From Brasilonema angustatum HA4187-MV1 (GTDB lineage Bacteria; Cyanobacteriota; Cyanobacteriia; Cyanobacteriales; Nostocaceae): 64,000 bases of DNA. Below the pieces are notes generated by a model that saw only the letters and a list, made by a program, of their open reading frames with translations, was not told the DNA's origin and made no database searches. The stretch covers positions 1 to 64,000 of the forward strand of contig JAHHGV010000038.1 of NCBI GenBank assembly GCA_019359695.1, given 5' to 3'. This document shows positions 22,116-29,927 of the stretch, piece after piece. Made by a program: the position numbers and the translations under genes. Numbering within the stretch: the first letter of the stretch is position 1; each line of letters starts with the position of its first letter.

Positions 22116-23210
22116 ATGATGAAAAAAATTTTAATATTATCAGCCAATCCTAAAAATACAGATAAACTGCGCCTAGACCAAGAAGTGCGGGAAATTAAGG
22201 CGGCGATCAAACGTGCTAACAATCGAGAGCAGTTTGAAATCGTTACCTCCCTTGCGATACGAGTTGAAGATCTGCGCCGTGCACTGTTGGAATACCAACC
22301 GGCGATCGTTCACTTTTCTGGGCATGGTTCAGGTAGTACTGGCTTAGCTTTAGAGAATAATTCTGGGCAAGTGCAACTCGTGAGTACAGAACCTTTGGCA
22401 AGGTTATTTGGATTGTTTCAAGACAAGATTGAGTGTGTTTTACTCAATGCCTGTTATTCACAAACTCAAGCAGAAGCTATTCACCAACATATAGATTATG
22501 TCGTCGGCATGAATCAGGCAATTGGGGATGTGGCTGCTATTGAGTTTGCCATTGGATTTTATGATGCACTGGGTGCTGGCAGATCTTATGAGGATTGTTT
22601 TGAAGTGGGTTGTGCTTCTGTTGATCTACAGGGAATTCCAGAGTCAGATACACCAGTACTCAAAGCAAGACGGCGATTGCTCCGTTGGGGAGAACAAACG
22701 AGTGGTGAACAAACACAACCCAAAACCAACTCCAGAGATGTCGTACTGGCAAAATCAGCAGAAAACAACTCACAGCCAAAATACTATGGTGGAATTTCTC
22801 AAAGTCTGAGTGGTGGACAAATGTACGGTGGGATGCAAGCGGTACAAGGCGACTACAACCAACAAACTATGAGGATTAAAAATACTGCCTCTGCTAATGA
22901 AAAACAGCTTACCCAACAACAAGCCGTTCACTTGCTAGTGCAAATTGAGCAGATGGTAAAGGAATTCCCAGAATTGCCAACTATCACAAAAGAAAAATCA
23001 CTCAGGTATTTGGCAGCATCTATTGAAGAAGTTCAATCAAATGATCCAGATAAACAGTTCGCAGCTGGAAATCTCAAACGCATGGCTGAAACATTAAAAA
23101 CTATAAGTGAAACCTCGGCATCTACTAAAGGCTTATGGGAGAATGTAAAAGCAATACTCATGCAACTATCGACTTGGTTAGGTATCGCTCAGAATTTCTT
23201 CCCAGAGTAG
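22116..23210 (+). CDS. CHAT-domain protein (caspase-like), STAND partner
   Basis: Residues 1-190 form a CHAT domain much like that of the gene at 12384: KILILSANPKNTDKLRLD, His70 in IVHFSGHG and Cys113 in LLNACYS. A low-complexity linker (about 195-230) leads to a short beta-type motif (GGMQAVQGDYNQQT) and a C-terminal helical region of about 110 residues (LVQIEQMVKEFPELP...LWENVKAILMQLS) that resembles adaptor or effector-associated modules. There is no ATPase of its own. The STAND-WD40 gene starts only 9 bp downstream, so the two are almost certainly co-transcribed, and the CHAT protease is probably the effector switched by that ATPase. ATGATG at the start leaves the initiation codon ambiguous by one residue. 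Confidence 0.82.
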   Translation: MMKKILILSANPKNTDKLRLDQEVREIKAAIKRANNREQFEIVTSLAIRVEDLRRALLEYQPAIVHFSGHGSGSTGLALENNSGQVQLVSTEPLARLFGLFQDKIECVLLNACYSQTQAEAIHQHIDYVVGMNQAIGDVAAIEFAIGFYDALGAGRSYEDCFEVGCASVDLQGIPESDTPVLKARRRLLRWGEQTSGEQTQPKTNSRDVVLAKSAENNSQPKYYGGISQSLSGGQMYGGMQAVQGDYNQQTMRIKNTASANEKQLTQQQAVHLLVQIEQMVKEFPELPTITKEKSLRYLAASIEEVQSNDPDKQFAAGNLKRMAETLKTISETSASTKGLWENVKAILMQLSTWLGIAQNFFPE

Positions 23211-23219
23211 GACTAACCT

Positions 23220-26200
23220 ATGAACCAGCCTTTGGATCCCAGAAGCAATCTACCATCCGCGCAACAGCCAGGAATTTCACAGCAAGTTGATGGTTCCACA
23301 TTAGGTGGTGGAATGCTGGCTGCAATCGGCGATGATAATGTCCAAATTGAGGGTGACAGCAACATTGTTACTTTTAACAAGACAGAGATTTTACAAATCG
23401 CTGTTGAAGAGATTAAAACCCGTCAATTCATAGAAACCTCACCCTACAAAGGCTTAAAGAAATTTGAGCCAGAAGATAAAGATTTATTTTTTGGTCGTGA
23501 CCAATTTCTCACAGGTTTGGTCAATGAACTAGAACAAACTAACTTAATTTTACTTTTAGGAGCTAGTGGTAGTGGCAAGTCATCAGTCGTGCGAGCGGGT
23601 TTAATTCCCTGGCTGTCACAGAAATTGGGTTCGCGATTTGTACACCTGACGTTTACTCCAGATGGTGATCCTTTTGAATCTTTTTATGCTAGTTTACTCA
23701 GTAAATATAAGCAAGCACAAGTTCAAGGTGCTCGTGAGGCGAAACTAGGCACGCTCACTCAGGTAGTCACTCGGCTCAAGCAGCCTGATGATTATTGGTT
23801 CATCTTGATTGACCAATTTGAGGAGTTGTTCACTACCACTCAACCAGAAAAGCGTAACCAATTTATCGCCAGCTTGGTGCAATTGAGTAAAACTAAGCAG
23901 CGTTCTGTCAAAATTGTAGCGACAATGCGGGCTGATTTTCTCGATCAATTAAGTCCTTATCCCCAGCTTGTAAAAGCTACAGATAAACATCGTCCATTTA
24001 TTGCTGAGATGCAACAAGATGAGTTGCGGTTAGCAATCGAACAGCCTGCGGCTCAGCATGGAGTGGTATTTGAAAAGGGATTGGTAGAAGAAATCATCAA
24101 AAATGTACAAGGACAGGCAGGATATTTGCCGTTGTTGCAATACACACTAAATTTAGTGTGGGAAACAGAGGTTAAAAATCACGATATTGGCGATCGCACT
24201 CTCAATCTTAGTACCTATCGGCAGTTGGGTGGCGTGTGGGGCGCACTCCACCAACGAGTTGAGAAAATTTACAACAACTTGACAAAAGAAGAGCAAACGT
24301 GCACAAAACGCATTTTTCTGAGGTTAGTTGAGATTGGTGGGGATGAAGAATCGGGAACCGAGTGGAAACCCGTTCGTAGACGGGCGACGCGATTTGAGTT
24401 TAGCGAAGAACTCGAAAAAAAAGTGTTGACTCAGTTGATTGATCAAAACTTGTTAGTCAGTAATCGTCAACCTCAGTCTGAAGTCTCCACTGTGGAAATT
24501 GCTCATGAAGCTTTGCTAACTTCTTGGACACGGTTGAATGAATGGATTGGAGAAAACCGTCAAGCGATCGCCCTGCGCAACCGTTTGAATGAAGATGTCG
24601 CACGCTGGCAAATAAAGAAAGCAGATGATGAATTGTGGAGCGGTTCGAGACTAGAGCAAGCTTTGGAACTTAGACTGAATGAGGTATTTAATCAGGTATT
24701 GGGTGGGTTTTGTGATATTGCCAATCAGTTTATTGATGCTAGTGTACGAAGGCGCGATCGCATTCGACAACGAGAGATCAGGCAAGCTAGGAGGATTGCA
24801 ACTGGTGCAGTGAGTGCTGCGCTATTAATTAGTGCTGTAGGCATTTTTGCATTCGCTCAATGGACAGAGTCCCAAAAACGCAACATTTTAACCTTAGTCC
24901 AATCAGCAAAGGCGAATCTACTCGCTAATCAGCCGCTTGAAGCGATGATAGACGCTGTGAATGCAGAGCAACAAAGTAGGCATCTGTTGTTTGGACGCAA
25001 GGATGTAAATGATCAGACTGTTGGTATGCTGATTTGGGTTGCGAGTGAGATCCGAGAACGCAACCGATGGCAAAGTATGCAGAAGACAAGTATTCGGAAA
25101 GTGGTGTTTAGCTCGGATGGTCAGCGGTTGGCAATTGTCGGACTTAACGGCGATGTAAAATTGTGTGACTTGACAGGCAAACTTACTGTCAAATTTACCA
25201 CGCACCAAAAAGAAGTTTATAGCATGGCGTTTAGTCCAGATGGTCAGCGTATTGCCACTGCTGGCAACGATGGTACGACTCTGTGGGATTTGGCAGGCCA
25301 TCCCCTTGTCACGATTGCCACGCAGCAGAAAAGTGTTTATGGTGTGGTGTTTAGTCCGGATGGTCAGCGTATTACCACTGCTGGCAACGACGGTACGATT
25401 AAACTGTGGGACTTAGCGGGCAAACCCATTAGTTCGATTGCTACACAGCAGAAGAGCCTCAATGAAGTAGCATTCAGTCCAGATGGTCAACGTATTGCCA
25501 CTGCTGGCAACGACGGTACGACTAAACTGTGGGACTTAACGGGCAAACCCATTACTTCAATTGCTACACACCAGGGGAGTGTTTTTGATGTCAAGTTTAG
25601 TCCGGATGGTCAACGTATTGCCACTGCTGGCAACGACGGTACGATTAAACTGTGGGACTTAGCGGGCAAACTCATTACTTCAATTGCTACACAACACGAG
25701 CAAGTTTGGAGCTTGGCGTTCAGTCCGAATGGTCAGCGGTTAGTTACTGCTGGACCTGACGCCACTATAAAACTGTGGGATTTAACGGGCAAACCCATTA
25801 CTTCGATTGCTACACAGCAGGGCAGTGTCTTGAGTGTGGCATTCAGTCCAAAGAGTCAATGGCTAGCTACTGGTGGATCTGATGGTACTACTAAGCTATG
25901 GGATTTGGGCAAACCTGTGACTTCGATTGCCACACAGCAAGGACCTGTCTATAGCGTGGTCTTCAGTCCGGATGGTCAACGGTTGGCAACCGGTGGAGAT
26001 GACAGCACCGCAAAACTGTGGGACTTAGCAGGCAATCGCACTGCTAAGATGACCACACAGCAAGCAAGTGTCTGGAGCGTGGTCTTTAGCCCAGATGGTC
26101 AAAAGCTTGCTACCACTGGATATCAGGACACCGTAAAACTGTGGGACTTGACAGGCAAGCTCATTGCCAAGATAACTACACAGCAAGGGGAGCTCTATAG

Positions 26201-26894
26201 CCTAGCGTTCAGTCCAGATGGCAAACAATTGGTCACTGCCGGAAAAGACAGCACCATAAAATCGTGGGACTTGACAGGCAAGTTCATTACCAGCATTGCT
26301 ACACAACAAAGAAGTGTCTATGGCGTAGTCTTCAGCCCAGATGGCAAACAATTGGTCACTGCCGGAAAAGACAGCACCATAAAATTGTGGGACTTGACAG
26401 GCAAGCTCATTACCACCATTCCTACACAACAAGAAAGTGTTTTGAGCGTAGCGTTCAGCCCAGATGGCAAACAATTGGTCACTGCCGGAGATGACAGCAC
26501 CATAAAATTGTGGGATTTGACAGGCAAGCTCATTACCACCATTCCTACGCAACAAGGAAAAGTCCGGAGCGTAGCGTTGAGTCCACGTGGTCAACAACTG
26601 GCTACTGGCGGAGATGACGGCACCGCAAAGTTGTGGGATTTAACGGGCAAACTTATCGCTACCATCTCTATGCAGCAAGGAAGTGTCTATAGCGTGGCGT
26701 TTAGTCCGGATGGACAATGGCTTGCTGGTAGCAGAGCGGATGGCACAATAAAATTGTGGCAAATTGGTGATACCAAAGAACTGCTTACAAAAAGCTGCGA
26801 TTGGCTATGGGACTACCTGCATAACCCCAGTGAAAATCGCAGAGAGAAAAACAGGAATCTCTGCGATGATGTTAGAGAAAGTCGAATCAAATAG
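23220..26894 (+). CDS. nSTAND ATPase with fourteen WD40 repeats
   Basis: The 1224-aa protein has a short N-terminal leader with a GDDNVQIEGDSNIVTF beta motif (about 37-52). An nSTAND1-type NTPase follows (about 75-480): SPYKGLKKFEPEDKDLFFGR, P-loop GASGSGKSS (Lys120), Walker B ILIDQFEELF. A membrane segment lies near 526-548, then fourteen WD40 blades (about 620-1185), enough for two seven-bladed propellers. The usual Gly-His at the start of each blade is replaced almost throughout by Thr-Gln-Gln (ATQQGSVYSVAFSPDG). The C-terminal KSCDWLWDYLHN resembles the tail of the protein at 14790. It probably acts as the sensor/switch for the upstream CHAT protein. Neighbouring blades share long identical DNA, indicating recent blade turnover. 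Confidence 0.86.
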   Translation: MNQPLDPRSNLPSAQQPGISQQVDGSTLGGGMLAAIGDDNVQIEGDSNIVTFNKTEILQIAVEEIKTRQFIETSPYKGLKKFEPEDKDLFFGRDQFLTGLVNELEQTNLILLLGASGSGKSSVVRAGLIPWLSQKLGSRFVHLTFTPDGDPFESFYASLLSKYKQAQVQGAREAKLGTLTQVVTRLKQPDDYWFILIDQFEELFTTTQPEKRNQFIASLVQLSKTKQRSVKIVATMRADFLDQLSPYPQLVKATDKHRPFIAEMQQDELRLAIEQPAAQHGVVFEKGLVEEIIKNVQGQAGYLPLLQYTLNLVWETEVKNHDIGDRTLNLSTYRQLGGVWGALHQRVEKIYNNLTKEEQTCTKRIFLRLVEIGGDEESGTEWKPVRRRATRFEFSEELEKKVLTQLIDQNLLVSNRQPQSEVSTVEIAHEALLTSWTRLNEWIGENRQAIALRNRLNEDVARWQIKKADDELWSGSRLEQALELRLNEVFNQVLGGFCDIANQFIDASVRRRDRIRQREIRQARRIATGAVSAALLISAVGIFAFAQWTESQKRNILTLVQSAKANLLANQPLEAMIDAVNAEQQSRHLLFGRKDVNDQTVGMLIWVASEIRERNRWQSMQKTSIRKVVFSSDGQRLAIVGLNGDVKLCDLTGKLTVKFTTHQKEVYSMAFSPDGQRIATAGNDGTTLWDLAGHPLVTIATQQKSVYGVVFSPDGQRITTAGNDGTIKLWDLAGKPISSIATQQKSLNEVAFSPDGQRIATAGNDGTTKLWDLTGKPITSIATHQGSVFDVKFSPDGQRIATAGNDGTIKLWDLAGKLITSIATQHEQVWSLAFSPNGQRLVTAGPDATIKLWDLTGKPITSIATQQGSVLSVAFSPKSQWLATGGSDGTTKLWDLGKPVTSIATQQGPVYSVVFSPDGQRLATGGDDSTAKLWDLAGNRTAKMTTQQASVWSVVFSPDGQKLATTGYQDTVKLWDLTGKLIAKITTQQGELYSLAFSPDGKQLVTAGKDSTIKSWDLTGKFITSIATQQRSVYGVVFSPDGKQLVTAGKDSTIKLWDLTGKLITTIPTQQESVLSVAFSPDGKQLVTAGDDSTIKLWDLTGKLITTIPTQQGKVRSVALSPRGQQLATGGDDGTAKLWDLTGKLIATISMQQGSVYSVAFSPDGQWLAGSRADGTIKLWQIGDTKELLTKSCDWLWDYLHNPSENRREKNRNLCDDVRESRIK

Positions 26895-27031
26895 ACATCT
26901 CCAGAAACTATAGTGCCTGTCACTTTGTTGCAATACAGTTGAAATCCGCTCTATATTTTTTACACATCTTTGAAAACTAATCTCAAAGCCTTAAGCTGTC
27001 TGAACTAATGTTTATTTTGGAGGAATATTTT

Positions 27032-27166
27032 CTAATTTGTTGACACTTCCTTGCCTTTAGGCTGCAAACCACGACCTCCTAGTCCTGGAGGTACACCAGC
27101 TACATTAGAAGATGGACTTTGGGATTTATCGGAAGGGGAAGGTTGATCATTCACTTGGATAGTCAT
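27032..27166 (-). CDS. 44-residue Ser/Pro- and Gly-rich peptide
   Basis: The ATG at 27166 is preceded by AGGTG at a six-base spacing, so this start is preferred over the longer frame beginning at 27256. The product has an acidic/polar first half (MTIQVNDQPSPSDKSQSPSS) and a Gly/Pro-rich second half (VAGVPPGLGGRGLQPKGKE), with no membrane segment and no cysteine. The leader-plus-core look invites comparison with modified peptide precursors, but no modifying enzyme is adjacent and no family is recognised. It could be a small regulatory peptide. Translation itself is likely but not certain. Confidence 0.5.
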   Translation of the reverse strand: MTIQVNDQPSPSDKSQSPSSNVAGVPPGLGGRGLQPKGKEVSTN

Positions 27167-27386
27167 AATTTCACCTAGATAATATAGAATATTTTTGGAT
27201 GTGGAACAACTTTGATAGAAGTTTTCCTTCTCAATATTTAAATAGGCTTCACTCAAATCAACTTATGCACTTTTGAAAGCGTTGCTAAATCAAAGTATGA
27301 ATTAAGCGATAAGCCGGAGGCTTGACGCTACGCGTACGCGCGGAGCGCAGTACCGTTACGGGCAATTGTAGGAATCGAACCATACT

Positions 27387-28145
27387 TTATTCACTAACAA
27401 CCTGAATTTCATCAAGTCGATTTATCACCACATCCGCACCTTTGACATTCTCTGCCTTCCCCACCCAAGTGATACCAATGCAACCAGCAGCTTTGGCATT
27501 ACGTGCCATTTGCATATCACCGACAGAATCTCCTACCATCAGCGTGGCACTTGGTTCGACTCCTAAAGCTTGGCAAGCGTTCAAAAATAAAACTGGATCT
27601 GGTTTACTTGGTCCCTTATCGACTCCCATAGATAATTGAAGGTAATCACCTAATTGATGATGCTTGACAAAAGCACGCACTTCTTGGGTTGTCGCCGCCG
27701 AAAGAATTCCTAATTTCAATCCAGTTTCCGACAAAGACTTTAGCACTTCCAAACTACCTACAAACAAAGGTGAAGGCGTATTGCCAAGGTATTTTTCAGC
27801 ATCGTCCAAAGCTTGACGGGCGATCGTTAACGACTCAAACCAACTCCGTCCAGTTTCTGCAATATATGCTGCAGCAGCGATTTCTGTTTCGCGACGACTC
27901 CCCACCGAGATTAAACCTGCTGGATCGAGCTGATCACCATTAACGCCAAACGCCATTAACAACGGTTCCCCAGTTCCAGGAATTTGGGCATCAATTATCC
28001 GTGCAGCTTTTTGTGCGAAGGCACGTAAATCAGCTTCTGAGTCTTCTAACGTACCGTTTTTGTCAAACAGAATCGCTTGGATATTGGAAAACGTTACATT
28101 TCTACACTGAATAGTTGCCAAAACAGACCTCTGATAAAGGGGCAT
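27387..28145 (-). CDS. HAD-superfamily hydrolase-like protein
   Basis: The start at 28145 (MPLYQRSVLATIQ, 252 aa) is chosen because a longer frame from 28226 would leave only 5 bp to the divergent gene and no promoter. Motif I is LFDKNGTLED: the nucleophile Asp28 is present, but the second acidic residue usual in HAD phosphatases is Asn30. Motif II (LSAATT), a motif III lysine (KGPSKPDP) and motif IV (MVGDSVGDMQMA) are all present. The overall plan matches phosphoglycolate-phosphatase-like HADs with a helical cap. Substrate unknown; the Asp-to-Asn change could lower or alter catalysis. Confidence 0.8.
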   Translation of the reverse strand: MPLYQRSVLATIQCRNVTFSNIQAILFDKNGTLEDSEADLRAFAQKAARIIDAQIPGTGEPLLMAFGVNGDQLDPAGLISVGSRRETEIAAAAYIAETGRSWFESLTIARQALDDAEKYLGNTPSPLFVGSLEVLKSLSETGLKLGILSAATTQEVRAFVKHHQLGDYLQLSMGVDKGPSKPDPVLFLNACQALGVEPSATLMVGDSVGDMQMARNAKAAGCIGITWVGKAENVKGADVVINRLDEIQVVSE

Positions 28146-28231
28146 AGCATATAATATCGCGACGAGGGGTAATACTATAGAATCAGTTTCTGAGCAATAC
28201 TGATAATGCTTGCTGTTTTGCCACAAATGCT

Positions 28232-28876
28232 ATGGATGAGGAACTGTTATCCTGCTTAGTTGACGAAGCTTGTCAACACCTACCCGGAAGCCCAGAACGT
28301 CAAAAACTGCTGACGCGAGTTATTCGCTTAACCTCAAGCAAACTCTGGAGGGAAACGACTCCTTACTATCAGGATGCATTGCAACAAACTTGGTTATATT
28401 TTTGTCGCAACATTTGTGAAGGAACAACAGGTCAGAGGTACGATTCTTCTTTAGGTAGTGTTATAACTTGGCTGAATGTTTATCTCAAACGCAGACTGCA
28501 AGATTTTTACCGTGATCATCAACGACAACAAGCCAGAATCGTTTCTCCTAGTATCAATCAGTCTCGTTCGGGTGAAGCAAGTGAAATTGTTAATCCTGTA
28601 GATAACCTTGCTGCTGAACCTGATATTCCTCCTATTTTAGAAAACGTTAGATCCTGGGCAAAGAAAGACGCTGATGGAGAACTGCGCCAGACATACATTC
28701 AAGGACATCCGCAAGTGAATTGTCAAATGTTAATTTTGAAACGTATGCCACCAGAAGTGAGTTGGAAGGAACTATCAGCGGAGTTTAAGTTGCCTGTTTC
28801 CACTTTGAGTAGTTTTTATCAACGGCAGTGTCTTCCCCGTTTACGAAAATTTGCTGAGAAAGAAGGGTATTTTTAG
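28232..28876 (+). CDS. Sigma-70-like transcription factor
   Basis: The 214-aa product resembles the short sigma-like factors common in filamentous cyanobacteria. A region-2-like helical part (YYQDALQQTWLYFCRNICEG...SSLGSVITWLNVYLKRRLQDF, about 45-95) is followed by a linker and a C-terminal region-4-like helix-turn-helix (PEVSWKELSAEFKLPVSTLS, about 172-192). It lacks the full core of a primary sigma factor. It is divergent from the HAD gene and convergent with the thioesterase gene (6 bp between stops). Its regulon cannot be read from the sequence. Confidence 0.75.
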   Translation: MDEELLSCLVDEACQHLPGSPERQKLLTRVIRLTSSKLWRETTPYYQDALQQTWLYFCRNICEGTTGQRYDSSLGSVITWLNVYLKRRLQDFYRDHQRQQARIVSPSINQSRSGEASEIVNPVDNLAAEPDIPPILENVRSWAKKDADGELRQTYIQGHPQVNCQMLILKRMPPEVSWKELSAEFKLPVSTLSSFYQRQCLPRLRKFAEKEGYF

Positions 28877-28882
28877 AAAAAA

Positions 28883-29629
28883 TTACACAACAAACTTGCT
28901 AATATAGCTATCCAGTTCTTCGCAAAGCCGCTGTAGCAGGAGTGACTGGGATGAGTACACAAAAAAATGATCTCCAGGAAACATCTGTAGTGAAAAAGCA
29001 CCATTAGTCTGTTGTTGCCAACCTGCTAAATTTTCACGAGTGACTTTCCAATCTTGTAAGCCCCCAAAGGCAGTAATGGGAAAATCTAGTGGCGCAGAGG
29101 GAGTGTAGAGGTAATTGTCCAGAACAGCAAAATCTGCGCGCAGGATTGGAACAAGCAGTTCCATGAGTTCGGAGTTATCTAGTACTTCTTTGGGCGTGCC
29201 GTTATAGCGGCGTAGTTCATTTAAGAATGCTGGTTCTGGCAAATCGTGAATAGGTGGTTCTGGATCGGGAATTTGTGGAGCGCGGTGACCAGATACATAT
29301 AAATGTAATGGAGTCAAGCGATAATTTTGATAAAGTCGTCGGGCAAGTTCAAAGCTAACCGCTGCGCCCATGCTATGACCGAAGAAGATGAAAGGTTTAT
29401 TGAGGCTTGGCAACAGGGCTTTTTCTAGCGCCTGAATTAAGGGTTCAAACTGAGTGAACAAAGCCTCCTTCATCCGTGTTCCACGTCCAGGTAGTTCAAT
29501 CAGACAAACTTCCACAGAGGATGGTAAATAATTTAACCAGGGGCGAAAGCTTAAAGCCCCACCTCCAGCATGATGGAAACAAAATAGCCGTAGTTTAGCT
29601 TGAGGATTTGGCTTGGGACAGGTAAACAT
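28883..29629 (-). CDS. Type II thioesterase
   Basis: The 248-aa alpha/beta hydrolase belongs to the GrsT/TEII family that clears misloaded acyl groups from carrier proteins in NRPS/PKS systems. It shows CFHHAGGGALSFRPW near the N-terminus, the nucleophile Ser86 in FFGHSMGAA and a C-terminal catalytic His in FPGDHFFVYS. Length and motif spacing are normal. No NRPS, PKS or carrier protein lies within the window, so it either serves an assembly line elsewhere or is an orphan. Confidence 0.85.
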   Translation of the reverse strand: MFTCPKPNPQAKLRLFCFHHAGGGALSFRPWLNYLPSSVEVCLIELPGRGTRMKEALFTQFEPLIQALEKALLPSLNKPFIFFGHSMGAAVSFELARRLYQNYRLTPLHLYVSGHRAPQIPDPEPPIHDLPEPAFLNELRRYNGTPKEVLDNSELMELLVPILRADFAVLDNYLYTPSAPLDFPITAFGGLQDWKVTRENLAGWQQQTNGAFSLQMFPGDHFFVYSSQSLLLQRLCEELDSYISKFVV

Positions 29630-29761
29630 CAGTTAGCAATTAAGAATGATAAGCAAGCTGCTAAGTGTTATTACAGAGATTGGATTAAACAAAGAAACTC
29701 AACTTTGCTTGGTCAGTTCTCATATATTCAACCCAACCTACAAATACAGTTACCAGTGAGC

Positions 29762-29905
29762 CAGCACGGCGCAGGAGGGTCTCCCGACCTAGGCGACTGC
29801 GTTAGCGCAGCGGAACCGGAGGTTCTCCCCGATAGCCGTAAGGCGTGGCGTTAGCCATAGGGTTATCAGTTATCAGTTGTTCCCTGTTCCCTGTTCCCTG
29901 TTCAC
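29762..29905. repeat. Dispersed GCAGGAGGG repeat and TTCCCTG tandem
   Basis: CGGCGCAGGAGGGTCTCCCG is followed by CCTAGGCGACTGCGTTAGCG and GAACCGGAGGTTCTCCCC (29811-29830). This matches, in inverse orientation, the block inside the kinase gene at 45858-45937. A short tandem of TTCCCTG units follows at about 29879-29902. Confidence 0.7.
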
Positions 29906-29927
29906 TGATTTCATGACGAATGAGTAA

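Noticed and set aside
25901-25915. Possible frameshift where blade seven of the STAND-WD40 protein reads WDLGKP instead of WDLTGKP
   Set aside because: It is a simple three-base deletion of one codon and the frame is preserved.
27355-27385. GGAATCGAACC resembles the T-loop of a tRNA on the - strand
   Set aside because: The flanking bases do not form the T-stem, acceptor stem or anticodon arm; it is part of repeat-like sequence.
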